From: Aestuariibius sp. HNIBRBA575
GTDB lineage: Bacteria > Pseudomonadota > Alphaproteobacteria > Rhodobacterales > Rhodobacteraceae
DNA: 64,000 nt
Direction of reading: 5' to 3'
Assembly: GCF_040932005.1 (NCBI RefSeq)
Contig: NZ_CP162414.1
Span: forward strand, 2,693,501-2,757,500
Under the pieces are notes generated by a model that was not told the origin of the DNA, did not search any database, and saw nothing but the letters and a program-made list of their open reading frames with translations. Positions 17,733 to 25,666 of this stretch are shown here, one piece after another; positions within the stretch are counted from its first letter, which is position 1, and every line of letters begins with the position of its first letter. The position numbers and the translations under genes were made by a program.

Positions 17733-17835
17733 ATGGACCCCCTAGATATGGTAGGGTATCGATCTGAAACCGATTCTTCCAGCCACCATGGCCGGATGCT
17801 AACAAAACAATAACACTAGATACGGGACCGCTGCC
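17733..17835. promoter_or_regulatory. Divergent DUF1489/nrdJ control region with palindrome and CTAGATA repeats
   Basis: Contains the inverted repeat CCCTA-N7-TAGGG at 17740-17756. The heptamer CTAGATA occurs at 17742-17748 and again at 17816-17822, 74 bases apart. The second copy sits in ACACTAGATA, like one half of an NrdR box (consensus ACACWATATATWGTGT). A real NrdR pair normally has closer spacing, so assignment to NrdR is weak. Confidence 0.35.
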
Positions 17836-20124
17836 ATGACCCGCTTTGCTGCGCCAATTGCCGAACAAATTTGGGATATGAAATACCGCCTCAAAGAGGC
17901 CGATGGCACCGCCATTGATGGCACCGTCGAAGACAGCTGGCGCCGGATCGCCCGGTCATTGGCCGCAAGCGAAGCCAACCCCGATCAGTGGGAAGACAAG
18001 TTTTACCACGCACTGGAAGATTTCAAATATCTGCCCGCCGGCCGCATCACCGCTGGTGCGGGCACAGACCGGTCTGTGACTTTGTTCAACTGTTTTGTGA
18101 TGGGCACCGTTCCTGACAGCATGGGCGGCATTTTTGACATGCTCAAAGAGGCCGCGCTGACCATGCAGCAGGGCGGTGGCATTGGCTATGATTTCAGCCC
18201 CATCCGTCCCAAAGGCGCGATTGTCAAAGGTGTGGCCGCCGATGCGTCCGGTCCGCTGTCCTTTATGGATGTCTGGGACGCCATGTGCCGCACGATCATG
18301 TCCGCCGGGTCCCGCCGTGGCGCGATGATGGCCACCATGCGCTGTGACCACCCTGATGTGCAGGACTTTATCACCGCCAAATCCGACCCAGCACGTTTGC
18401 GCATGTTCAACATGTCCGTGCTGATCACCGACGCTTTCATGGAGGCTGTCAAAGCCGACGGCCCATGGGAATTGGTGTTTGACGGCAAGGTTTATAAAAC
18501 CGTCGATGCCCGGGCCCTGTGGGATCAGATCATGCAATCGACCTATGAATTCGCCGAACCCGGCGTGATTTTCATCGATCGCATCAACAACATGAACAAT
18601 CTGGCCTATTGCGAATCCATCGCCGCAACCAACCCTTGCGGCGAACAGCCACTGCCGCCCTATGGCGCGTGTTTGCTGGGCTCGGTCAACTTGGCCCGGA
18701 TGATCAGCGACCCGTTTGGCCCCGATGCGGCTATGGATGCGGACGCGCTGGACGATCTGGTCGCAACTGCCGTGCGCATGATGGACAATGTTGTGGACGT
18801 GTCGAAATTCCCCCTCGAAGCACAAGCGCGCGAAGCCGAAGCCAAGCGCCGCATTGGCTTGGGTGTGACGGGTCTGGCCGACGCATTGCTGATGGTTGGC
18901 CTGCGCTATGGATCAGACGAAGCCGCCGCCCAATGCGAAGCCTGGATGAAACAGATCGCCCGCGCCGCCTATCTGGCCTCGGTTGAGCTGGCCAAAGACA
19001 AAGGCGCGTTCCCACTCTTTGACGCTGAACAATATCTGGCATCTGGTGCTATGATGCAGATGGACGACGATGTGCGCGACGCCATCCGCACCCACGGCAT
19101 CCGCAACGCATTGCTGACATCCGTCGCGCCAACCGGCACAATCAGCCTTTACGCGGGCAACGTTTCCTCGGGAATCGAGCCCGTGTTTGCCTATGCCTAT
19201 ACCCGCAAAGTCCTGCAAAAGGACGGATCGCGCACCGAAGAAGAAGTGGTCGATTACGCCGTGCAAATGTGGCGCGAAAAACATGGGGATACCCCCCTGC
19301 CCGACTATTTCGTCAACGCCCAGACATTGCCGCCGCTGGACCATGTGAAAATGCAGGCCGCCGCACAGAAATGGGTTGATAGCTCGATTTCCAAAACCAT
19401 CAACTGCCCAGAAGACATCAGCTTTGAAAGCTTCAAAGAAGTCTACATGGAAGCCTGGGACACGGGCTGCAAAGGCTGCACAACCTATCGCCCGAACGAT
19501 GTCACAGGATCGGTTTTGTCCGTCTCTGAAACATCCGAAACGGCCAACCCTGCGGAACATCCAGAGGCGCTTCAATCCGATGAAACCGGGGCCGAAGTTG
19601 TCTATATGTCCGAACCGTTTGACCGCCCCACCGAATTGGAAGGCGCGACCTACAAAGTCAAATGGCCTGACAGCGAACATGCGCTTTATATCACCGTGAA
19701 CGACTTCACGATTGCCGGTCAGCGCCGTCCGTTTGAAATCTTTATCAATTCCAAAAACATGGAGCATTTCGCCTGGACCGTCGCCCTGACCCGGATGATC
19801 AGCGCTGTGTTCCGTCGCGGCGGGGATGTGTCCTTTGTGGTCGAAGAGCTGAAGGCGGTGTTTGATCCGCGCGGCGGTGCTTGGGTCAAAGGCAAATATG
19901 TGCCATCCATTTTGGCGGCCATTGGCGGCGTGATCGAACAACACCTGATCGCAATTGGGTTCTTGGCTGGCGAAGGTCAGGCCCTGAAATCCGACCCACA
20001 GGCCGAAGTGGTCAACCTAAGCGCCCCACGCGGCAAATCCTGCCCATCTTGTGGATCCTATTCCCTAAGAATGGTCGAAGGCTGCATGACCTGCGCCGAT
20101 TGCGGCCATTCTAAATGCGGCTAG
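17836..20124 (+). CDS. nrdJ: Adenosylcobalamin-dependent ribonucleoside-diphosphate reductase (class II)
   Basis: 762 residues. The active-site core is seen in the conserved NPCGEQPLPPYGACLLGSVN (about 265-284), the N-terminal catalytic cysteine region LFNCFVMG, GGGIGYDFSPIRP, and the radical-site segment CKGCTTYRP. The C terminus ends in four cysteine pairs (CPSCG, CMTCADCG, KCG), a zinc-ribbon-like redox tail. It reduces ribonucleotides to deoxyribonucleotides using B12, independent of oxygen, and is often the main reductase in Roseobacters. It is a single gene with a terminator 87 bases downstream. Confidence 0.95.
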   Translation: MTRFAAPIAEQIWDMKYRLKEADGTAIDGTVEDSWRRIARSLAASEANPDQWEDKFYHALEDFKYLPAGRITAGAGTDRSVTLFNCFVMGTVPDSMGGIFDMLKEAALTMQQGGGIGYDFSPIRPKGAIVKGVAADASGPLSFMDVWDAMCRTIMSAGSRRGAMMATMRCDHPDVQDFITAKSDPARLRMFNMSVLITDAFMEAVKADGPWELVFDGKVYKTVDARALWDQIMQSTYEFAEPGVIFIDRINNMNNLAYCESIAATNPCGEQPLPPYGACLLGSVNLARMISDPFGPDAAMDADALDDLVATAVRMMDNVVDVSKFPLEAQAREAEAKRRIGLGVTGLADALLMVGLRYGSDEAAAQCEAWMKQIARAAYLASVELAKDKGAFPLFDAEQYLASGAMMQMDDDVRDAIRTHGIRNALLTSVAPTGTISLYAGNVSSGIEPVFAYAYTRKVLQKDGSRTEEEVVDYAVQMWREKHGDTPLPDYFVNAQTLPPLDHVKMQAAAQKWVDSSISKTINCPEDISFESFKEVYMEAWDTGCKGCTTYRPNDVTGSVLSVSETSETANPAEHPEALQSDETGAEVVYMSEPFDRPTELEGATYKVKWPDSEHALYITVNDFTIAGQRRPFEIFINSKNMEHFAWTVALTRMISAVFRRGGDVSFVVEELKAVFDPRGGAWVKGKYVPSILAAIGGVIEQHLIAIGFLAGEGQALKSDPQAEVVNLSAPRGKSCPSCGSYSLRMVEGCMTCADCGHSKCG

Positions 20125-20432
20125 GCCGGTGTGGGCAATTTGTGGATGTGTTGGGGCCCGCATAACTTGGCCACTTAGGGGTGTTTTTGTCCACTCCGCA
20201 CAGATAAATGACCACCGACCTTTCAAAGGGCGGTGGTTTTATTTTTCCAGCAACTTACTGGATTGGTAGCTTTCTTCAGCCCATCACGTCAGTGCCACAT
20301 GCGCTGCGCTGTCGCGGGCAAACTTTGCTCGCTTGTTTGTTCCCTAAAGTCCCGCAGATTCAGGGATTTTTCATATCGAATAGCCTGATATCCATTGATC
20401 GCTTAATGACCCAAATGGTATTTCGATCTTGT
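20125..20432. other. Intergenic stretch between nrdJ and megL without a gene
   Basis: 308 bases between convergent genes. Apart from the terminator at 20211-20246 I see no RNA gene, repeat or conserved reading frame. An open frame crossing into megL antisense has no family pattern and no ribosome binding site. Confidence 0.5.
20211..20246 (+). terminator. Intrinsic terminator of nrdJ
   Basis: Thirteen-base arms (ACCACCGACCTTT and AAAGGGCGGTGGT, one mismatch) followed by TTTTATTTTT. Confidence 0.85.
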
Positions 20433-21638
20433 TCACGCTGCAGAGCGAATTGGTGGTTTTGGCAAAGCTTGTTCGAGGTCATAGATCACGTCATCAATCC
20501 CTTCGAGCCCGATGGAAAGGCGCACCAATCCTTCGCTGATACCGTGCAATGCACGTTCTTCGGGGGAATAGGTTGAATGGGTCATGCTGGCCGGGTGTTG
20601 AACCAATGTTTCGGCATCCCCCAGTGACACAGCACGGGTTATGAGCTGTAGCTTGTTCATCATCGCCCGGCCTGCATCCAAACCACCTTTCAGCTCAAAT
20701 GCAATCATGCCACCAAATTGCGACATCTGACGTTTGGCAATGTCGTGCTGCTCAAAACTCTCTAATCCGGGATACCAGACCTTTTGGACGCCTTCGGCAT
20801 ATTCTAACATCTCAGCAATAGTCGTCGCGCTTCCACAATGGCGATCCATGCGCAATTCAAGCGTCTTTAGTCCGCGCAAGATCAACATGGCATTAAAGGG
20901 GGCCATAACGGCACCTGTCATATCCTTCATCCCATAAAGCCGGATTTGGGTCACAAGCTCTTCTGATCCGACCAGCAAGCCTGCAACAACATCGCCGTGA
21001 CCACCAAGGTATTTGGTTGCTGAATGCAGGACGATATCCGCCCCGTGTTTTATGGGTTGAGTCAGGTAAGGGGTCGAATATGTGTTATCAACCACAACAA
21101 GTGCTTGATTTGCATGTGCGATGTCGGACACAGCCTGAATATCAACAAGCCGCATGTTCGGGTTTGCTGGCGTTTCAAAATACACCACTTTGGTTTTTTG
21201 ACTGATCGCCGCAGACAGGTTTTCAGGGGTCGTCAGGTCAACATGGGTGACGGTTACTCCGAATTTGGCCAGCCCGTGTTGCATGAACGAAAACGTACAG
21301 CCGTAAAGCGTTTTATCGAGAATGACCTCATCGCCCGGTGCCAGCAACGTCCACATCGTTGCGGTGATCGCGCCCATGCCAGACGCGAGCGCCAGCCCTG
21401 CCTCGGCACCTTCAAGCACCGCGATACGTCTTTCAAGCAAATCACATGTCGGGTTCGAGATGCGCGAATAAATATGCCCTGCGCGGTCGCCGGCAAACAT
21501 TTCGCCACCAGCTTCGGCCGATTCAAAGGCAAACGTTGATGTCAGATGCAACGGAGGTGTCAATGCGCCTTCATTTTCCATCGGATCATAACCGTGGTGA
21601 ATGGCACGTGTGGCAAAGCTGTCGGGGCGATTACGCAT
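20433..21638 (-). CDS. megL: Methionine gamma-lyase
   Basis: 401-residue PLP enzyme of the Cys/Met metabolism family. The PLP lysine is Lys209 in SATKYLGGH. Cys114 in LYGCTFSF occupies the position of the cysteine typical of true methionine gamma-lyases (Cys116 in Pseudomonas); cystathionine lyases usually lack it. Expected reaction: L-methionine to methanethiol, 2-oxobutyrate and ammonia. The divergent Lrp/AsnC gene 113 bases away is the probable local regulator. In Roseobacters methanethiol links to sulfur and DMSP metabolism. Confidence 0.9.
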   Translation of the reverse strand: MRNRPDSFATRAIHHGYDPMENEGALTPPLHLTSTFAFESAEAGGEMFAGDRAGHIYSRISNPTCDLLERRIAVLEGAEAGLALASGMGAITATMWTLLAPGDEVILDKTLYGCTFSFMQHGLAKFGVTVTHVDLTTPENLSAAISQKTKVVYFETPANPNMRLVDIQAVSDIAHANQALVVVDNTYSTPYLTQPIKHGADIVLHSATKYLGGHGDVVAGLLVGSEELVTQIRLYGMKDMTGAVMAPFNAMLILRGLKTLELRMDRHCGSATTIAEMLEYAEGVQKVWYPGLESFEQHDIAKRQMSQFGGMIAFELKGGLDAGRAMMNKLQLITRAVSLGDAETLVQHPASMTHSTYSPEERALHGISEGLVRLSIGLEGIDDVIYDLEQALPKPPIRSAA

Positions 21639-21698
21639 TGGGTGGCTCCGTGACTGGTTTTCAGCACAATAGAGCAGTTATACGGTCAATAGATTGCC

Positions 21699-21739
21699 AA
21701 TTATGCCCCATTTTGGTACTCTGTTAGCATATTATGCCA
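21699..21739. promoter_or_regulatory. Candidate Lrp-type operator between megL and its regulator
   Basis: The octamer ATTATGCC occurs twice (21700-21707 and 21731-21738), exactly 31 bases or three helical turns apart. That spacing suits an Lrp/AsnC octamer wrapping the divergent promoter. Both copies lie within 55 bases of the regulator start. Confidence 0.45.
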
Positions 21740-21751
21740 ATGGGGATGTAA

Positions 21752-22210
21752 GTGGACCACAAAGATCGCCAGATCATTCGCGCCCTGCAACGCAATAGTC
21801 GAATGACGAATCAAGACCTCGCTGCCGAGGTGAACTTGTCTCCATCGCCATGTCTGCGTCGCGTGAAGCTGCTAGAACAGAGCGGCGCGCTCAAAGGCTA
21901 CACTGCTGAGGTTGACGCAAAGGCTTATGGTCTCCCGGTGACGGTTTTTGTCCGTGTCAGCCTGACCGGTCATACCGCAAAAGTTGTCCAGCAGTTTGAG
22001 AAACAAATCAGTCGCGTGGATCAGGTTCTGGAATGTTTTGTGATGACCGGCACATCTGATTATCTGTTGCGCGTGGTTGTTGCGGACCTGTCAGATTATG
22101 AGGATTTTGTACGCAGGCGCCTGCATCCGATTGGTGGCATAGGGTCAATCGACAGCAGCTTTGTGTACGGAGTGGTGAAGAAAACAGGCGTTTTCCCAAT
22201 GCTCGATTGA
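21752..22210 (+). CDS. Lrp/AsnC family transcriptional regulator
   Basis: 152 residues. The N-terminal winged helix (DRQIIRALQRNSRMTNQDLAAEV...SPSPCLRRVK) is followed by the RAM ligand-binding domain (VECFVMTGTSDYLLRV-like segment, here LECFVMTGTSDYLLRV). It starts at GTG with TGGGGA upstream. Located divergent to megL, it probably senses methionine or a related amino acid and controls megL. Ligand and sign of control are inference. Confidence 0.9.
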   Translation: MDHKDRQIIRALQRNSRMTNQDLAAEVNLSPSPCLRRVKLLEQSGALKGYTAEVDAKAYGLPVTVFVRVSLTGHTAKVVQQFEKQISRVDQVLECFVMTGTSDYLLRVVVADLSDYEDFVRRRLHPIGGIGSIDSSFVYGVVKKTGVFPMLD

Positions 22211-22663
22211 CGTAAGGTGCGACCGGTTGCACGGTTGAAGATTGCAAAAAACACCTTTTCAAAGGGCGCTTGGCAACGTCGGTTCATCCGTGGTGTGAGA
22301 CATGTGTTGCGATTGAAGCTCCATTGAAAGCAGAAACATCAATGGGGCGATAATCGGGATCCTGAACCCGCCGCCGCTGATCAACCTGTTGTCGTAACTC
22401 GCATGCTTAAGGGGCATGCAGTCCACGTTAAAGTGGCAACGTTCTCTTACAGAATCGCCAAATCCATCAAATTGACCGCCTGACAAAACGCAGAACATCT
22501 ATTTGGCACGTTAAACCTGAAATCTATAATATACTGTTAACATTAATTAAATTTCCACATTTGGAAATTTGTGGACACAATCACGCGGCCTTGTCATATT
22601 GCATGCAAGTTGTATGCAATGATTCGAGTGTTTGTTTATTGACCCCCTTGAAGTGGAAATCGC
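22211..22663. promoter_or_regulatory. Intergenic region upstream of the GntR-led amino-acid cluster
   Basis: 453 bases. The first 290 hold no supported gene; a 79-codon minus-strand frame has no recognisable pattern. The last 130 bases are AT-rich (22500-22580) and contain the inverted repeat AAATTTCC-N6-GGAAATTT. The GntR-like palindrome follows at 22598-22620. Promoter signals for the gene at 22664 most likely lie here. Confidence 0.5.
22598..22620. promoter_or_regulatory. Candidate GntR operator
   Basis: Imperfect palindrome with arms ATTGCATGCAA and TTGTATGCAAT around a central G (10 of 11 positions pair). The TTGTATGCAA type matches operators known for FCD-class GntR regulators. It lies 43 bases before the GntR gene start, consistent with autoregulation. 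Confidence 0.6.
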
Positions 22664-23392
22664 ATGACGGAAACAAAGTCCTATCAACGAGGGTCTGCCG
22701 CGACTGAGATTTGCAATGTGCTGCGTCGTGAAATTCTAACACTGACATTGGAACCCGGCACACCTTTGGATGAAACGGGGCTTTCTAAACGTTTCAACGT
22801 ATCTCGATCCCCCATTCGCGAAGTGCTCAATCGGTTGCTGGCCGAACGTTTGGTCGAAGCCTTGCCAAACCGTACCACGATTGTCGCGCCTGTTGACCTG
22901 ATGAACTTTTCCAATTTCATCGAGGCGCTTGATTTGCAGCAGCGATATGCAACGCGGCTCGCGGCACGCAATCGCAGTGCTGATGACGTGGCCAATTTGC
23001 GAAAACTGTCGGACCAATATCGTGATGCTGTGCATTCCGCCAAAGCGTTTGAAACACTGCAGGCGAATTTTGAGTTCCACCATGCCGTCGCTGTTGCCGG
23101 CAAAAACCCCTATGTGGTGCGCCAATATGGCGAATTATTATCAGAAGCACGCCGGTTGCTGCACATCCATATTAAGTTTTTGGATGCGCAGGGGCGCTGG
23201 GATGTTCTGGATGATCAGCACGACGATTTTGTGGATGCGATCGAAGCCCAAGACGTGGCCTTGGCGGATCGCATTGCGCATGAACACACCCTTCAATTCC
23301 ACGACCGGTTCCTGAAAGCGCTACAATATAAATCAGACGATGGGTTTGAGCTTGAATTGATCGACCTGACCGGTGCGGGGGCCCGCGCGTGA
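22664..23392 (+). CDS. GntR family regulator, FCD class
   Basis: 242 residues. The N-terminal winged helix is typical of GntR (LRREILTLTLEPGTPLDETGL, FNVSRSPIREVLNRL). The C-terminal helical FCD domain has the usual metal/ligand-binding histidines (FEFHHAVA and HEHTLQFHDRF). It is first in the catabolic cluster, its stop overlaps the next gene as GTGA, and a palindrome lies upstream. It probably represses the cluster until an amino-acid-derived ligand binds. Confidence 0.92.
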   Translation: MTETKSYQRGSAATEICNVLRREILTLTLEPGTPLDETGLSKRFNVSRSPIREVLNRLLAERLVEALPNRTTIVAPVDLMNFSNFIEALDLQQRYATRLAARNRSADDVANLRKLSDQYRDAVHSAKAFETLQANFEFHHAVAVAGKNPYVVRQYGELLSEARRLLHIHIKFLDAQGRWDVLDDQHDDFVDAIEAQDVALADRIAHEHTLQFHDRFLKALQYKSDDGFELELIDLTGAGARA

Positions 23393-24513
23393 CCACCATC
23401 AGCCACATAAGATTGTCCTCTCATTGCAATGATCTGGGCGGAAAAATCTGGAACCCGGCGATCCGCTGGACCCAGAAATACGCCGTATTTGTTGAGGTCA
23501 TTGATAGCAACGGCCAGGTTGGCTTGGGCGAATGCTGGTGTTTTGATACCGCACCTGACCCGCTTTTGGCCTTTTTGCGCACCGAAGTTATTCCGCATTT
23601 CATTGGCGTCCAAATCGACGATGCCTTTGAGGTTGCGCAGCGCCAGATCGAACGTGCCACGTTGACGGCACGGCATGGCATGTTGATGTCTGCATTGTCA
23701 GGCATTGATATCGCGATTTGGGATCTTAAGGCGCAGCGCGCGGATCTGCCGCTGTGGCGGGTGATCAATCCAAACGCAGCTGGTGATTTTCAGCTCTATG
23801 GCAGTGGCGGCTTATATGGCCAGAACAAGACGCTGCAAGATTTGCAAACTGAAATGGCGTCAATGCGCGATGACGGTTTTCACATCCTGAAAATGAAGGT
23901 CGGGGCGCTGTCCGTTGAACAGGATGTTGCGCGGGTCAAGGCGGCGTTGGACATGCTGCCCGCCCCACACAAACTGATTGTGGATGGGGTCTATAAATAT
24001 ACCGCAACCACCGCCATGCAGCTCTTTGAGGCATTGCCGCGTGATCGCATCGAGGCGTTCCAGTCCCCTATTGCTGCGCATGATTATGCCGGGATGGCCG
24101 AACTGGTCAAAAATGGCGTTCCGGTTATGGCAACCGAGGCAGAATACCGCGACGAGCTTCATCAAAAATTGGTCCAAGAGGTCAGGGTGCCGTTCCTTCA
24201 GACGGCCCCGGTTGCGGTTGGCGGCATTTCCCGTCTGCAACAATTGCAGCGCCTCATTTCTCATAGCGAAACCCGTATCACACTTGAGGTTTCGTCCACT
24301 TCGGTTGCTTTGATCGCCGCTTGCCATTTGGCCGCCGCGAGCAAGGACATTGCACATGTTGAACGTCATTACGTTCATCAAGTGTTCTTCGAGCAGCTTA
24401 ACCTTGCATCGTCACCTGACAGTCCCGGTCAGTTTTTTCTCCCGGAAAAACCCGGTCTTGGGTGCTTCCTGCCTAAGGATCAGGTGACGGTGCATTCCAC
24501 AAACACCCACTGA
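23389..24513 (+). CDS. Enolase-superfamily (mandelate racemase/muconate lactonizing-like) enzyme
   Basis: 374 residues. The N-terminal capping domain and the barrel are recognisable. The first catalytic lysine pair is present as LKMKVG (Lys168, Lys170). Metal ligands by alignment are Asp199 (VDG) and Glu250 (ATEAE), but the middle ligand is Gln225 in FQSP where Glu is usual. The region VAVGGIS lacks the second catalytic lysine of MLE/epimerase types and the Asp of mandelate racemase types. Enzymes of this fold racemise, epimerise or dehydrate acids and amino acids. The transporter and cyclodeaminase-type neighbours suggest an amino or imino acid substrate, for example a 3-hydroxyproline, which is inference. 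Confidence 0.8.
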   Translation: MTTISHIRLSSHCNDLGGKIWNPAIRWTQKYAVFVEVIDSNGQVGLGECWCFDTAPDPLLAFLRTEVIPHFIGVQIDDAFEVAQRQIERATLTARHGMLMSALSGIDIAIWDLKAQRADLPLWRVINPNAAGDFQLYGSGGLYGQNKTLQDLQTEMASMRDDGFHILKMKVGALSVEQDVARVKAALDMLPAPHKLIVDGVYKYTATTAMQLFEALPRDRIEAFQSPIAAHDYAGMAELVKNGVPVMATEAEYRDELHQKLVQEVRVPFLQTAPVAVGGISRLQQLQRLISHSETRITLEVSSTSVALIAACHLAAASKDIAHVERHYVHQVFFEQLNLASSPDSPGQFFLPEKPGLGCFLPKDQVTVHSTNTH

Positions 24514-24573
24514 CAAATTTGTCCAAGAGCCAACAAGGCCACCAAAACTTCATCCCTTCCAACGGAGAGCGAC

Positions 24574-25608
24574 ATGCTTACTAAACTTATGAAATTTGCA
24601 ACGGTTGCATCGCTGGCATTTGCCGGTGCAACCTCTGCTCAGGCCCAAGAAGAGGGCCTGTTGGGCGAAATCATCGCGCGCGACAGCCTGCTATGTACCG
24701 GACATAACGGCAGCTATCTTGGCTTTGCCGAAGTTGACGCACAGGGCGAATGGCAGGGGTTCGACATCGAAATGTGCCGCGCATTGGCCACGGCCATTCT
24801 GGGCAGCCCGGACAAAGTTCAGATCATTCCAATCAGTTGGGCACAGCGTTTCCCGGCCATTCAATCCGGTGACATTGATGTCATCATCAAAGTGACCGGC
24901 TGGACCATGACCCGCGATACGGAACTGGGTCTGCAATATTCACGCCCCTATTTCATCGGCCCCTTTTATGTGATGTCGCGGACAGATTTGGGCGCAGAAA
25001 ACATCTCTGATCTAGAAGGCGGCGTGTTTTGCGTGAATGCAGGCACAACCGTTGAACGGGTTCTGGCCGATTACATGGAAACCAACGCAATCGAATATGA
25101 GCCCCTGTCGTTCGAAAAAGGCGAAGAGCTGCGCGCCGCTCTATACGCGGGACGGTGTGATGCGATTGCAGGCTTTGGTCCCTTTTTGTCCTCAACACGG
25201 GTGAACGCGCCCAACCCAGATGATTTCACCATCATTGGGGACGTGATCAAACTGGAACCAGAAGGCATCGTTGTGCGCCAAGGCGAAGATGACTTCCTAG
25301 ATGTCATCAACTGGATGGTGTCCGCGCTGTTGCTGGCCGAAGAAAACGGCATCACCTCAGAAAACGTTGATGAAATGCGTGCAAATCCCCCATCGGCCAC
25401 GGTCGAACGCCTGCTGGGTGTGACGCCGGGTGTTGGCGCGCGTCTGGGGCTGCAGGATGACTGGGCCTACAACGTGATCAAAACCGTCGGCAATTATGGT
25501 CAAATTTACGACCGGACTGTCGGCGAAGGGTCGCGTTACCAGCTGCCCCGTGGCCTGAACAATCTGTGGAACAATGGCGGTCTGCTTTATCCGCTGGTTC
25601 TGGATTAA
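24574..25608 (+). CDS. Amino-acid ABC transporter periplasmic binding protein (AapJ-like)
   Basis: 344 residues with a clear signal peptide ending in ATSAQAQ, then a family 3 solute-binding fold (LCTGHNGSYLGFAEVDAQGEWQG-type start, DIEMCRALATAILG). The size and sequence fit the AapJ/BztA type that binds general L-amino acids rather than the shorter HisJ type. CGGAGA precedes the ATG. It is followed at once by a strong terminator, so it should be made in excess over the permeases. Confidence 0.9.
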   Translation: MLTKLMKFATVASLAFAGATSAQAQEEGLLGEIIARDSLLCTGHNGSYLGFAEVDAQGEWQGFDIEMCRALATAILGSPDKVQIIPISWAQRFPAIQSGDIDVIIKVTGWTMTRDTELGLQYSRPYFIGPFYVMSRTDLGAENISDLEGGVFCVNAGTTVERVLADYMETNAIEYEPLSFEKGEELRAALYAGRCDAIAGFGPFLSSTRVNAPNPDDFTIIGDVIKLEPEGIVVRQGEDDFLDVINWMVSALLLAEENGITSENVDEMRANPPSATVERLLGVTPGVGARLGLQDDWAYNVIKTVGNYGQIYDRTVGEGSRYQLPRGLNNLWNNGGLLYPLVLD

Positions 25609-25618
25609 TTCCCTGACT

Positions 25619-25646
25619 GGGCGCGCCTTTGTGCGCGCCCTTTTTT
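25619..25646 (+). terminator. Intrinsic terminator between binding protein and permease genes
   Basis: Arms GGGCGCGC and GCGCGCCC with a short loop followed by six T. It lies 11 bases after the binding-protein stop and 21 before the first permease start, so it is probably a partial terminator. Confidence 0.85.
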
Positions 25647-25666
25647 AAAACAAAAGGGGGGTCAAA

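Noticed and set aside
18913..19944. 343-codon frame antisense to nrdJ
   Set aside because: Shadow of the nrdJ codon pattern, without start site or known motif.
20208..20576. Plus-strand open frame of 122 codons after nrdJ
   Set aside because: It begins in the nrdJ terminator, has no ribosome site or family pattern, and runs antisense into megL.
22259..22498. Minus-strand 79-codon frame in the region before the GntR gene
   Set aside because: No recognisable pattern, no ribosome binding site, isolated in a regulatory region.
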